From the NCBI GenBank assembly GCA_022376925.1, contig JAIOJX010000032.1, positions 102,850,794 to 102,914,793 of the forward strand: a DNA stretch of 64,000 nucleotides. Reading direction: 5' to 3'. Positions 36,021 to 46,866 of the stretch are shown piece by piece. Under the pieces are notes generated by a model. The model worked only from the letters and a program-made list of their open reading frames with translations. It had not been told where the DNA came from and ran no database searches. Numbering within the stretch: position 1 is the stretch's first letter; every line of letters starts with the position of its first letter. The position numbers and the translations under genes were made by a program. This DNA is from Tragulus kanchil. Taxonomy: Eukaryota > Chordata > Mammalia > Artiodactyla > Tragulidae.

Positions 36021-36489
36021 TATTTCACGGATACCACCAGGGCCGCAGCCACGATCATTGCTGTGATGTGTCTTCCAATACACACACAAGGGTTGGCAGA
36101 CACTGTTGGAGGTCTGCCCGTAATCCATTTGCACCTTGTGAGGTTATTTCAGTGAATGAGACAGGCATGATCCCTGTTATCACAGAGCTCACATTTTAGA
36201 GGAGAGAGAGACAAGTAAACAAGTTTCTACAATTGATGCTTCAGTAACAGGTTGTTACAAAGCTGTCAGTTTACTGCTACCTCAATCCAAGAAGATGTCA
36301 AGCTCAGTAGCTGACTTCACAATTTTGCACAGAGAAGCCTAGAACTCTTCTAGATAAAACTCATCACAAACCTTTTCAATAAACTAAGCGATAGCACCAG
36401 GAAATGTAATTAAATCTGACATTAGAAGTCCAAATTCTGCTGAGGCTCTCTGATCAATGATGCAAAGAACAATTTGTCCCTGCCAATTT

Positions 36490-36990
36490 TAATAATATAA
36501 TAGCTAGTTATTTAACAGCAAAAATGAGTTTATTTGGGAATAGTAAAGGAACTGCACTTCCAGATAGGAGAACCAAGGAGAGACGAGCATAGCCAAATCG
36601 AGAGAGGATTTGGAACTTGCCTTTATAGGGAAAGGGGGCAGTTTGGCAGGGCTGTAATAACCAAAAGAGTCCATTGGAGAAAGCTGGGAGTCCAAAGAAT
36701 GGAGATTGCTCATTGCTCAAACTGCTATAGTCTCTGATTGACTGAGTTGATCTCTCACAGAGAGTTCTCTTCTTGGTGGATTGCAGAGAACACCTTCCCT
36801 TCAGAGACCTTAGGCAGAAGTCTCTTCCTGTTTAGAGTAATTGACATGTGGGGAGGGGGTGGGGAGAGGACAGTTCCCCCTACAAGCCTGTCATGACTCC
36901 AATTTTAACTGAGTTTCTTTCATTAATTCCACACCTGATATAATCATTTTGTAAAAAAGACTAGCTTTTCACCCTCTTCTTGGACCCATG
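36490..36990 (-). mobile_element. LTR-like element, minus strand
   Basis: On the minus strand a TATA-like 'ccctataaaggcaag' (near 36617-36631) is followed about 90 bp on by AATAAA (in 'cccaaataaactcattttt', near 36522-36540). This is the arrangement expected of a retroviral LTR. No internal retroviral genes are next to it. Borders and family are not determined, and promoter-like chance sequence remains possible. Confidence 0.45.
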
Positions 36991-37014
36991 TATTAGTGCA
37001 TCCATAGCGTAAGG

Positions 37015-37215
37015 ATCCATACACTAGAGTCAGATAATCTCAACTTTTCCATGTCTTCACAATAAGTGACCTTTACTTAACTTCCTTAAGTTTCAGTTTC
37101 CTCTCTTGCAAAAAAGGACTTAATGAAATTACCCACCTAAAAAGTTAATTGTATAGATTAAATAAAATAATGCATACTAATGCACTCAGCATAAGCCCTA
37201 GCACATAGTAGTTTC
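37015..37215 (-). repeat. MIR SINE relic
   Basis: Clear minus-strand MIR order: 'ctagagtcagataatctcaa', 'taagtttcagtttcctctct', 'gattaaataaaataatgcat', 'ataagccctagcacatagta'. Almost full length. Confidence 0.85.
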
Positions 37216-37579
37216 TTTATTCTGTTATACAGTAACAGTGAAGCCTTTGGGTGTTTTTCTTAGGATGAGTCTTAGAAGTACAAATCACAGAGTGCAAGCA
37301 TTTTGCAATATCATGAAACCAACTAAAATTATTTTCTAAGAGCTAATCTACAGTCCTGTCAGCTGAGGAGAGAGCACCCACCTTTCCTTTTCTTGGTAGC
37401 TGTGTATGCTCTGATTTTTAAATCTTTCTAATCAGATAGATAAAAATCTGCATATTCCTTTCCTTTGTGATTCTTTGATTATCAGCAAGGTTGAATGATT
37501 CTTTTTTAAACATCTGCTAGTTATTTCTATTTCCCCCTTAGTAGACTGTTGATTAATATCCTCCTGGTGTTTTTGTTCA

Positions 37580-37745
37580 ATTGCTAAGTAGTGGCCGACT
37601 CTCTGCAGCACCGTATGGACTGACTGTGGCATGCCGGGCACATCTGTCTCTGGGTTCTCCAGGGGGAATACTTGCCATTTCCTTCTCCAGGGAATCTTCC
37701 TGGACCAGGGATCAAACCTGTGTCTCCTGCGAAAGAGGCAGGAGG
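37580..37745 (-). mobile_element. Bov-tA SINE, partial
   Basis: Minus-strand SINE with 'gtggccgactctctgcagca', 'cttccttctccaggg'-type body and 'gatcaaacctgtgtctcctg' (B-box side). Part of the middle is missing. Confidence 0.8.
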
Positions 37746-38549
37746 AATCTTAATTTTTATTGAATTGTAGAAGTTATTTATATATTAAGCAAAAGAATTA
37801 TTTGCTGGCAGTGTGACACTTAATAAATACACGTGGAAGAGATGAGGGTAGTTCTACTGCTTGTTCACTAAAATGTGAGTGATGTTTATCAGTTCAATTG
37901 TTTTAACTCTGTACGGATGGTAGGGCTACCACTTCTTGGTTTTGACCCCTAACTACTAATACATCATTTTCCATTCTCCACAGACCTGAAGATGCATCTT
38001 CTGTTTGTCATTTCTAGGGTAGCTATACTGAGTCCCATCAGTGTCCCCTTCCTCCCCCGTGGATGTAAATATTGCTGACAAAACTCCTCTGGCCTCTGCT
38101 GAATGGAAGTGACCTGGACCAAACGAGAGCATCCCCACCAGAGGGGCTTCACGACTCCCTCCTCCACCCCACATGTCCACCAGACCTCAGCTGGTAACTG
38201 ACTGACATTTGGGTACAGAAGGCCCACTCCCTTACTCTGAGACGAGACTAACCCAGCAGCGCCATCTGTGCTCCAGAGCTTCCCTGTGGGGGCCGGCTTA
38301 AGCCAGGCTCTGGAAGGGACCACAGTGGCCTCACTTTCATCCTCTGTCCCAGGCCAGTTGCCTCACTCCCTTCTCCTGAGTACAGCCACCCAGTAACTCG
38401 CTTCAACAACAATCCCTCTCCCAGGCTCTGCTTCCCGGGAACCCAACCTAAGGCAGTAGCCTTTGCAGGAACAACTATTTCCCTTTGTACCTTTGTTCCC
38501 CCGGCCATTCTGAGTCACACATTTTTGTGGCTACCCTGGGCATGTAACT
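37746..38549. other. Unannotated single-copy stretch
   Basis: Nothing recognised. Confidence 0.5.
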
Positions 38550-38799
38550 ACTTGCTTCTCCTTGATGGTTGAGTTAACCAAGTGATGACTTGTTTCCAAA
38601 GATTTTCCAAGGTCATCCAGTGTGCTGGTTAATATTTACTGAGACCCCTGAAGCAAAGTGACCTGAATGTGAACTCTCGGCCATTGTTTGGAACCCAGCC
38701 TTGATGAATGGAAATCACTCATCTCATGATGTTGCACACTGACTTCACCTCCAGGACTGAAGCTACAGAAAGGGCCTCACTCAGGGCTCCAAGAGGCTG

Positions 38800-38960
38800 G
38801 AATCATGCTGGTTTGCACAATCACACAGTTAGAGCTGGAGAATACCATAGTGGGTATGTAGTCATACAGATAGGGAAACTGAGGCCCAGAAAGGTGAAAT
38901 TACTTATTCAAGGCCAGGCAGCACCTTGGCACTGCCACTGCAAGCCTTTCTGGTATGGGG
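38800..38960 (+). repeat. MIR SINE relic
   Basis: MIR core 'tagggaaactgaggcccaga' with 'cttattcaaggccaggcag'. The copy in the second unit is 39905-40065. Confidence 0.7.
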
Positions 38961-39242
38961 GGGATGGGAAAGACATGGCTGAACCAAGGCTTCTTTGCCA
39001 TTACCTCCTCATCTAGCACCCCCTTTCTGTTCCTTCCTTGCTACCTAAGTTCAGCTCATGACTGTTTGGCATGGAAGAGATTCCCTTCTACCCCCTCACT
39101 GGTCCTGCTTCACCTCCCTCAGTTGGTCTTCCTGGTCCCTATCCTCTGCACCCAAGTGCTGCTGGAGAAACAGCACAGGCCGACCTGTTCACAACCTCTG
39201 TCGCAGCTGACTCAGACTCTAACAGCTTTGAGCTCATTTGTA

Positions 39243-39277
39243 ATCACTTCTCGGCCTTTTGGCTAAGATCAAGTGTA
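39243..39277 (+). pseudogene. U2 snRNA 5'-end fragment (copy A)
   Basis: These 35 bases match the first 35 nucleotides of vertebrate U2 spliceosomal RNA (from memory of the conserved 5' end) with one difference: A for G at base 4. The match includes the stem I region and ends just before the branch-site-recognition segment. After it the sequence departs from U2 and, 29 bases on, enters a BovB-type 3' tail. Far too short to be functional. Most likely a template-switch product of retrotransposition. Confidence 0.85.
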
Positions 39278-39306
39278 ATTAGTAGCCAGCCCAATGGAGA
39301 TAGTGG

Positions 39307-39388
39307 AGGACAGAAGAGCTGGCATGCTGCAGTTTATACGATCACAAAGAGTTGGACGCAACTTAGCAACTGAAAAACAACAACAACT
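39307..39388 (+). mobile_element. BovB-type 3' tail joined to the U2 fragment
   Basis: Reads 'gagctggcatgctgcagt', 'atcacaaagagttggacgc', 'aacttagcaactgaaa' and ends in an AAC repeat, the usual end of BovB and its SINEs. Position and strand fit one RNA-derived insert with the U2 piece at its 5' end. A clear target-site duplication was not found. Confidence 0.85.
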
Positions 39389-39904
39389 CTCTCTCATTCC
39401 CATCATTCCCCACCTCCAAACAAAAGGATCCCCAGCCTCCAGGCCATGTCCAGATCAGTGGCTGCATTAGATCAGAAATAAAGCACACAGTGGGAGTAAG
39501 ATTCAAGAGGGAGGAAACATATGTACACCGATGACTAAGTCATGCTGATGTATGACGGAAATCAAGCCAATATCATAAAGCAATCATGCATCAATTAAAA
39601 ATTAATAAATATTAAAAATTTTGAAAAGAAATAAAGTGTACTTGTTGTTAAAGGATGCTTATACTTGCTTCTCCTTGATGGTTGAGGTGATGACTTGTTT
39701 CCAAAGATTTTCCAAGGTCATCCAGTGTGCTGGTTAATATTTACTGAGACCCCTGAAGCAAAGTGACCTGAATGTGAACTCTCGGCCATTGTTTGGAACC
39801 CAGCCTTGATGAATGGAAATCACTCATCTCATGATGTTGCACACTGACTTCACCTCCAGGACTGAAGCTACAGAAAGGGCCTCACTCAGGGCTCCAAGAG
39901 GCTG

Positions 39905-40065
39905 GAATCATGCTGGTTTGCACAATCACACAGTTAGAGCTGGAGAATACCATAGTGGGTATGTAGTCATACAGATAGGGAAACTGAGGCCCAGAAAGGT
40001 GAAATTACTTATTCAAGGCCAGGCAGCACCTTGGCACTGCCACTGCAAGCCTTTCTGGTATGGGG
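39905..40065 (+). repeat. MIR SINE relic (copy B of doublet 10)
   Basis: Same as 38800-38960 at offset 1105. Confidence 0.7.
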
Positions 40066-40347
40066 GGGATGGGAAAGACATGGCTGAACCAAGGCTTCTT
40101 TGCCATTACCTCCTCATCTAGCACCCCCTTTCTGTTCCTTCCTTGCTACCTAAGTTCAGCTCATGACTGTTTGGCATGGAAGAGATTCCCTTCTACCCCC
40201 TCACTGGTCCTGCTTCACCTCCCTCAGTTGGTCTTCCTGGTCCCTATCCTCTGCACCCAAGTGCTGCTGGAGAAACAGCACAGGCCGACCTGTTCACAAC
40301 CTCTGTCGCAGCTGACTCAGACTCTAACAGCTTTGAGCTCATTTGTA

Positions 40348-40382
40348 ATCACTTCTCGGCCTTTTGGCTAAGATCAAGTGTA
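40348..40382 (+). pseudogene. U2 snRNA 5'-end fragment (copy B of doublet 10)
   Basis: Same as 39243-39277 at offset 1105. Confidence 0.85.
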
Positions 40383-40411
40383 ATTAGTAGCCAGCCCAAT
40401 GGAGATAGTGG

Positions 40412-40493
40412 AGGACAGAAGAGCTGGCATGCTGCAGTTTATACGATCACAAAGAGTTGGACGCAACTTAGCAACTGAAAAACAACAACAACT
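40412..40493 (+). mobile_element. BovB-type 3' tail (copy B of doublet 10)
   Basis: Same as 39307-39388 at offset 1105. Confidence 0.85.
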
Positions 40494-40746
40494 CTCTCTC
40501 ATTCCCATCATTCCCCACCTCCAAACAAAAGGATCCCCAGCCTCCAGGCCATGTCCAGATCAGTGGCTGCATTAGATCAGAAATAAAGCACACAGTGGGA
40601 GTAAGATTCAAGAGGGAGGAAACATATGTACACCGATGACTAAGTCATGCTGATGTATGACGGAAATCAAGCCAATATCATAAAGCAATCATGCATCAAT
40701 TAAAAATTAATAAATATTAAAAATTTTGAAAAGAAATAAAGTGTAC

Positions 40747-41179
40747 AATAAATGTAATATATTTTAATCATCCCAAAACCATCCCCCATCCCCAATCCAT
40801 GGAAAAACTGACTTCCATGAAATCAGTCCCTGGTCCCAAAAGGGTTGGGGAGTGCTGCCTAACACACACACACTCTGAAGATTTCTTGAGAAAACAGAGG
40901 TGCCAATGTATGCATCCCCTGAGCTTTCTCTCCAGCTGCAAGGAACTTTATATCTACATCCAGATACTTCCTCTTTCCTCAGCCCCTTTCCTTGTTATCC
41001 TAGCAACTCCTGATCCCTATGGTCCCAGGCCCTTGGAGCTCATTGTCTTCTCTCTAGTATTCAACCTTACTGTCTTACCTCTGCCTCAAATAAGCCATTG
41101 AGCTTGCTCAAGTTCCTCCCATCCCTCAAATCAACCAACAAGTGTACCCTTGATTAAAAATATACAAGAAAAGTCTTAA
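40747..41179. other. Unannotated single-copy stretch
   Basis: Nothing firmly recognised. 40985-41110 could be a weak L2 relic. Confidence 0.4.
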
Positions 41180-41199
41180 TAACCTAGATAACCACAGTG

Positions 41200-42860
41200 G
41201 TGTGGTCACTCACCTAGAGCCAGGCATCAAGAAGTATGAGGTCAAGTTGGCCTTAGAAGGTATTATTACGAACAAAGCTAGTGGAGGTTATGAAATTCCA
41301 GTTAGGCTATTTTAAATCCTAAAAGATGATATAGCTAAAATGTTGCACTCAATATAGCAGGAAATTTGGAAAACTCAGCAGTGGCCCTAGAACTGGAAAA
41401 GGTCAGTTTTCATTCCAATCCTAAAGAAGGGTAATGCCAAAAGTGTTCAACTATCATAAAATTGGTCTCATTCCACATACAAGCAAGGTAATGCTCAAAA
41501 TCTTTCAAGATAGGCTTCAGCAGTACATGAACTGAGAACTTCCAAAGGTACAACTGGCTTTTGAAGAGGCAGAGGAATCAGAGACCAAATTGCCAACAAC
41601 CACTGGATTACAGAGAAAGAAAACGAATCCTAGGAAAATCTCACTTCTGCTTCATTGACTATGCTAAAGCCATTGACTGTATGGATCACAACAAATTACG
41701 GAAAATTCTTAAAGAGGTGGGAATACCATACCACCTTACCTGTCTCCTGAGAAACGTGTATGCAGGTTAAGAAGCAGCAGGTAGAACCAGACATGGAACA
41801 ATCGACTGGCTCCAAATTGGGAAAGGAGTATGCTAAGGCTATATATTGTTACCATTCTTATTTAACTTATATGCAGAGAAAGAGTGTGTGCATATGTGTG
41901 CATGCTAAGTCACTTCAGTCATGTCCGACTCTTTGGAACCCTATGAACCATAGCCCACTAGGCTCCTCTGTCCAAGGATTCTCCAGGAAAGAGTACTGGA
42001 ATGAGTTGCCAAGCTCTCCTCCAGGGGATCTTCTCAACCCAGGGATCAAACCTGTGCCTCTTATGTCTCCTGCACTGGCAGGCAAGTTCCTTACTAGCAC
42101 TACCTGGGAAGCTCTATATGCAGAATACATCATGCAAAATGCCAGGCTGGATGAATCACAAGCTAGAAAAAGATTGCTGGGAGAAATATCAACAACCTCA
42201 GATATGCAGGTGACACCACCCTAATAGCAGAAAGCGAAGAGTAACTAAAGAGCCTCTTGATGAGGGTGAAAGACAGAGTGAAAAAGCTAGCTTGAAATGT
42301 AATATTCAAAGATCATGGCATACAGTCCCATCCCTTCATGGTAAATAGAAGGGGAAAACGTGGAAGCAGTGACAGATTTTATTTTCTTGGGCTCCAAAAT
42401 CACTGTGAACTGCAGTGATGACAGCAACCATGAAATTAAAAGACACTCGTTCCTTGGAAGGAAAGCTATAACAAACCTAGACAGCATATTAGAGGTAGCA
42501 CAACAGAGACATCACTTTGCTGACAAAGGTCCGCATAGTCAAAGCTCTTGTGTTTCCATTACACATGTTACAGATCTGAGAATTGGACCATAAAGAAGGC
42601 TAAGCTCCAAAGAATTGATGCTTTCAAACTGTGACGCTGGAGAAGACTATTGAGAGTCCTTGGACAGCAAGGAGATTAAACCAGTCCATCCTAAAGGAAA
42701 CCAATTCTGAATATTCATTGGAAGGACTGATGCTGAAACTAAAGCTCCAAGACTTTTACCACCTGATGTGAAGAGTCAGCTCACTGAAAAAGACCCTAAT
42801 GCTGGGAAAAATCAAAGGCAAAAGGAAAAGGGAGTGGCAGAGGATGAGATGGTTAGATAA
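41200..42860 (+). pseudogene. BovB reverse transcriptase remnant, dead
   Basis: RT motif A is readable as 'FIDYAKAIDCMDH' (about 41650-41690, in an open frame of 69 codons at 41561-41770). Motif C, normally YADD, reads YAGD at 42203-42214 (43306-43317 in the second copy), so one catalytic aspartate is gone, and a stop follows shortly after. Frameshifts and stops occur throughout, and a SINE splits the domain between motifs B and C. Confidence 0.9.
41868..42124 (-). mobile_element. Bov-tA SINE inserted in BovB, with target-site duplication
   Basis: The insert 41878-42114 (minus strand, head at right) is flanked by 'tatatgcaga' at 41868-41877 and 42115-42124. Removing it restores continuous BovB sequence, so the SINE is younger than the LINE. 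Confidence 0.9.
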
Positions 42861-42970
42861 TAACAATGGACATGAATTTAAGCAAACCCCAAGAGACAGT
42901 GGAGAAGAGAGGAGCCTGTGACTCGGTGACTGAACAACAACAAAATAGCAGCAATATTTCTTATTTAACT

Positions 42971-43227
42971 TATATGCAGAGAAAGAGTGTGTGCATATGT
43001 GTGCATGCTAAGTCACTTCAGTCATGTCCGACTCTTTGGAACCCTATGAACCATAGCCCACTAGGCTCCTCTGTCCAAGGATTCTCCAGGAAAGAGTACT
43101 GGAATGAGTTGCCAAGCTCTCCTCCAGGGGATCTTCTCAACCCAGGGATCAAACCTGTGCCTCTTATGTCTCCTGCACTGGCAGGCAAGTTCCTTACTAG
43201 CACTACCTGGGAAGCTCTATATGCAGA
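42971..43227 (-). mobile_element. Bov-tA SINE (copy B of doublet 11)
   Basis: Same insertion as 41868-42124 at offset 1103, with the same flanking duplication. Confidence 0.9.
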
Positions 43228-44096
43228 ATACATCATGCAAAATGCCAGGCTGGATGAATCACAAGCTAGAAAAAGATTGCTGGGAGAAATATCAACAACC
43301 TCAGATATGCAGGTGACACCACCCTAATAGCAGAAAGCGAAGAGTAACTAAAGAGCCTCTTGATGAGGGTGAAAGACAGAGTGAAAAAGCTAGCTTGAAA
43401 TGTAATATTCAAAGATCATGGCATACAGTCCCATCCCTTCATGGTAAATAGAAGGGGAAAACGTGGAAGCAGTGACAGATTTTATTTTCTTGGGCTCCAA
43501 AATCACTGTGAACTGCAGTGATGACAGCAACCATGAAATTAAAAGACACTCGTTCCTTGGAAGGAAAGCTATAACAAACCTAGACAGCATATTAGAGGTA
43601 GCACAACAGAGACATCACTTTGCTGACAAAGGTCCGCATAGTCAAAGCTCTTGTGTTTCCATTACACATGTTACAGATCTGAGAATTGGACCATAAAGAA
43701 GGCTAAGCTCCAAAGAATTGATGCTTTCAAACTGTGACGCTGGAGAAGACTATTGAGAGTCCTTGGACAGCAAGGAGATTAAACCAGTCCATCCTAAAGG
43801 AAACCAATTCTGAATATTCATTGGAAGGACTGATGCTGAAACTAAAGCTCCAAGACTTTTACCACCTGATGTGAAGAGTCAGCTCACTGAAAAAGACCCT
43901 AATGCTGGGAAAAATCAAAGGCAAAAGGAAAAGGGAGTGGCAGAGGATGAGATGGTTAGATAATAACAATGGACATGAATTTAAGCAAACCCCAAGAGAC
44001 AGTGGAGAAGAGAGGAGCCTGGCATGCTATAGTCCATGGGATTTCAAAGTGTCGGACATGACTCGGTGACTGAACAACAACAAAATAGCAGCAATA

Positions 44097-44385
44097 ATTC
44101 CCACTTTATAGGGTTGCTGTGAAGATCAAACAAGGCAAAAAATGAAAAGTTCTTAAATTTTTTTTGCTAGATCTCAGTTGTTGTGGATTTTGATTTGTTA
44201 TCAAGCCTTTACCACCCATCTTGACTTTTTTATCTAACCACCAGACTGTTATCTTGATCTGGATATCTGACAGGCATCTCAAATACAGGATATTCAAGAT
44301 TCTATCATCACCAGACACCATCTCCACCATCTCCCTCTTTATCAACCACTAACTGACTCCTTCTATATCCTTCCTTTCAGTAAAT
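44097..44385. other. Unannotated single-copy stretch
   Basis: Nothing recognised. Confidence 0.5.
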
Positions 44386-44484
44386 ACCCCTATCAAACTC
44401 CACTCTCTCAAGTAATACACTTAAAGGATGATCAGCTATTCCATTTTCCTTGGGACTGAGGGGTTCCCAGGACATAGGACTTTC

Positions 44485-44942
44485 AGTTTTAAAACTGGTA
44501 AAGTTCCACTACCATATGATCCACCAATGCCACGCCAGGGCATATATCCAGAGAAAACCATAATTCAGAAAAATACATGCACTCTATCATTCATCAAAGC
44601 ACTATTTAAAACAACCAAGACATAGAAGCAACCTAAAGGTCCATTTACAGCGGAGAGGATGAAGAAGACATGATATTTATATACAATAGAATATTACTCA
44701 GCTATAGAAGAATAGACTAATGTCATTTATATGAATATAGATGGACCCAGAGTCTGTCATACTGAAAGATGTAAGATAGAACAAGACAAATATCATATGA
44801 TATGTCTTTTATTTGGAATCTAAAAAAAGTCCAACTGAATGTCTTTACAAAACATAAATAAAGTCACAGACGTAGAAAACAAACTTACTGGGAAAGAGAG
44901 AGCAGGGATAAATTGGGAGATTGAGACTGACATATACACACT
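44485..44942 (+). mobile_element. L1 LINE 3'-end fragment, left part
   Basis: Follows the L1 ORF2 end and 3' UTR ('taccatatgatccaccaatg', 'gaatattactcagctataga', 'tttatttggaatctaaaa'). The same L1 resumes at 46866 after a cluster of SINEs. The second copy is 45602-46062. Confidence 0.85.
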
Positions 44943-45338
44943 GTGCATGCTAAGTTGCTTCAATTATGTCTGATTGAGAACCTATGGACTGTAGCCCACC
45001 AGGCTCCTCTGTCCATGGGATTCTCTAGGCAAGAATACTGAAGTGGGTTGCCATGCCCTCCTCCAGGGGATCTTCCTGACCCAGGGATCAAAACTGTGTC
45101 TCGGGGGCTTCCCTTGTGGCTCAGTGGATAAGAACTTGTCTGCCAATGCAGGAGACACAGGTTCGATCCCTGATCCAAGAAGATCCCACATACCGCAGAG
45201 CAGCTAAACCCACACATCAACAAAGACCCAGCACAGCCAAAAATAAATAAATAAAAGTTTAAAAAAAAAACAAACTGTGTCTCCTGTAACTCCTGCATTG
45301 CAGGTAGATTCCTTCCTGCTGAGCCATGGGGGAAGCCT
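44942..45338 (-). mobile_element. Bov-tA SINE split by a CHR-type SINE
   Basis: Left part 44942-45102 and right part 45272-45338 on the minus strand. The interruption is a plus-strand SINE at 45103-45271. The second copy is 46062-46468. Confidence 0.9.
45091..45283 (+). mobile_element. CHR-type SINE nested in Bov-tA, with target-site duplication
   Basis: The body 45103-45271 starts 'gggggcttcccttgtggctc', keeps the B box 'ggttcgatccctg' and ends in an AAAT repeat and A tail. It is flanked by 'aaactgtgtctc' at 45091-45102 and 45272-45283, exact. Confidence 0.92.
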
Positions 45339-45364
45339 ACATACACACTCATTCATATAAAAAT

Positions 45365-45500
45365 TGGCTTCCCGGTGGAGTTAGTGGCAAAGAACCTGCC
45401 TGCCAACACAGGAAACACAGGTTGAATTCCTGGGTCAGAAAGATCCTGGAGGAGGGCATGGCAACCCACTCCTGTATTCTTGCCTAGAGAATCCCATGGA
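45365..45500 (+). mobile_element. Bov-tA SINE cut by the doublet junction
   Basis: Starts 'ggcttcccggtggagttagt' and stops at 'gagaatcccatgga' where the second doublet copy begins. Its complete form is 46489-46702. Confidence 0.9.
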
Positions 45501-45601
45501 ATACCCTATCAAACTCCACTCTCTCAAGTAATACACTTAAAGGATGATCAGCTATTCCATTTTCCTTGGGACTGAGGGGTTCCCAGGACATAGGACTTTC
45601 A

Positions 45602-46062
45602 GTTTTAAAACTGGTAAAGTTCCACTACCATATGATCCACCAATGCCACGCCAGGGCATATATCCAGAGAAAACCATAATTCAGAAAAATACATGCACTC
45701 TATCATTCATCAAAGCACTATTTAAAACAACCAAGACATAGAAGCAACCTAAAGGTCCATTTACAGCGGAGAGGATGAAGAAGACATGATATTTATATAC
45801 AATAGAATATTACTCAGCTATAGAAGAATAGACTAATGTCATTTATATGAATATAGATGGACCCAGAGTCTGTCATACTGAAAGATGTAAGATAGAACAA
45901 GACAAATATCATATGATATGTCTTTTATTTGGAATCTAAAAAAAAAAAGTCCAACTGAATGTCTTTACAAAACATAAATAAAGTCACAGACGTAGAAAAC
46001 AAACTTACTGGGAAAGAGAGAGCAGGGATAAATTGGGAGATTGAGACTGACATATACACACT
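45602..46062 (+). mobile_element. L1 LINE 3'-end fragment (copy B of doublet 12)
   Basis: Same element as 44485-44942 with a longer A run. Confidence 0.85.
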
Positions 46063-46468
46063 GTGCATGCTAAGTTGCTTCAATTATGTCTGATTGAGAA
46101 CCTATGGACTGTAGCCCACCAGGCTCCTCTGTCCATGGGATTCTCTAGGCAAGAATACTGAAGTGGGTTGCCATGCCCTCCTCCAGGGGATCTTCCTGAC
46201 CCAGGGATCAAAACTGTGTCTCGGGGGCTTCCCTTGTGGCTCAGTGGATAAGAACTTGTCTGCCAATGCAGGAGACACAGGTTCGATCCCTGATCCAAGA
46301 AGATCCCACATACCGCAGAGCAGCTAAACCCACACATCAACAAAGACCCAGCACAGCCAAAAATAAATAAATAAAAGTTTAAAAAAAAAAAAAACAAACT
46401 GTGTCTCCTGTAACTCCTGCATTGCAGGTAGATTCCTTCCTGCTGAGCCATGGGGGAAGCCTACATAC
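46062..46468 (-). mobile_element. Bov-tA SINE with nested CHR-type SINE (copy B of doublet 12)
   Basis: Same nested pair as 44942-45338. The CHR-type insert is 46223-46395, with an A tail four bases longer. Confidence 0.9.
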
Positions 46469-46488
46469 ACACTCATTCATATAAAAAT

Positions 46489-46702
46489 TGGCTTCCCGGG
46501 TGGAGTTAGTGGCAAAGAACCTGCCTGCCAACACAGGAAACACAGGTTGAATTCCTGGGTCAGAAAGATCCCCTGGAGGAGGGCATGGCAACCCACTCCT
46601 GTATTCTTGCCTAGAGAATCCCATGGACAAAGGAGCCTGGAGGGCTACAGTCCATAGGTTCTCAAAGAGTCAGACACAATTGAAGCAGCTTAGCATGCAC
46701 AG
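46489..46702 (+). mobile_element. Bov-tA SINE, complete
   Basis: Full version of 45365-45500, with tail 'gaagcagcttagcatgcac'. Its continuity across 46626 shows that copy B has the natural right flank. Confidence 0.92.
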
Positions 46703-46754
46703 TGTGCATATGTCAATCTCCATCTCCCAATTTATCCCTACTCTCTCCTTCAAG

Positions 46755-46866
46755 AATGATACTCTTGCCTGAAGAATCCCATAGACAAAAGAGTCTGGTG
46801 GGCTACATGCCATAGAGTCACGAAGAGTCAGACACAACTGAAACAGCTTAGCATGCACTCATGCAT
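46755..46866 (+). mobile_element. Bov-tA SINE, 3' part
   Basis: Begins inside the Bov-A body ('ctcttgcctgaagaatccca') and ends 'cagcttagcatgcactc'. The tRNA head is missing. Confidence 0.85.

Larger units (their letters stand above)
34239..36550. repeat. Tandem doublet 9, unit 1155 bp
   Basis: Copy A 34239-35393 and copy B 35394-36548, joined through the shared bases GGA/GA, identical by eye. Copy A begins inside the old L1 in natural continuity. Copy B runs on into an LTR-like element that copy A cuts off after about 15 bp past its AATAAA. Confidence 0.97.
38550..40746. repeat. Tandem doublet 10, unit about 1105 bp
   Basis: Copy A 38550-39641, a short spacer and copy B 39663-40746. The offset drops from 1113 to 1105 through an 8-bp deletion about 25 bp after the start of B. 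The flank left of B (ggatgcttatacttgc) reads like a corrupted version of the flank left of A (ggcatgtaactacttgc). Confidence 0.96.
41180..44080 (+). mobile_element. BovB (RTE-type) LINE, long degraded copy
   Basis: BovB is a non-LTR retrotransposon with one reverse-transcriptase polyprotein, abundant in ruminants. The sequence follows it from 'ggtcactcacctagagccag' through the RT domain to the 3' end 'ctgaacaacaacaaa'. It is interrupted by a Bov-tA at 41878-42114, and the part from 41855 on is present twice through doublet 11. The coding region is broken (see separate entry). Confidence 0.95.
41855..44096. repeat. Tandem doublet 11, unit 1103 bp, inside the BovB
   Basis: Copy A 41855-42957 and copy B 42958-44096 abut. 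The left flank of A is natural BovB coding sequence, and the left flank of B is an abrupt junction. The right flank of B is natural. About 38 bp near the end of A are missing (after 42918, against 44021-44058). Confidence 0.97.
44386..46626. repeat. Tandem doublet 12, unit 1116-1126 bp
   Basis: Copy A 44386-45500 and copy B 45502-46626. Differences are almost all homopolymer lengths: 7 against 11 A near 44822/45939, A run near 45261/46381, GG against GGG near 45374/46499 and CC against CCCC near 45445/46570. Copy A ends inside a Bov-tA that is complete in copy B. Confidence 0.97.

Noticed and set aside
34239..36548. Recent biological tandem duplication of an L1/LTR segment
   Set aside because: The unit length and perfect identity are the same as in the other 17 unrelated doublets, so a shared technical cause is more likely than a local event.
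38550..40746. Two tandem U2 pseudogenes as a small U2 array
   Set aside because: Both are the same 35-base fragment in the two copies of doublet 10, not a gene array.
45103..45271. tRNA gene candidate from intact A- and B-box-like sequences
   Set aside because: It is the head of a CHR-type SINE with target-site duplications and an A tail, and no cloverleaf with an acceptor stem is kept.
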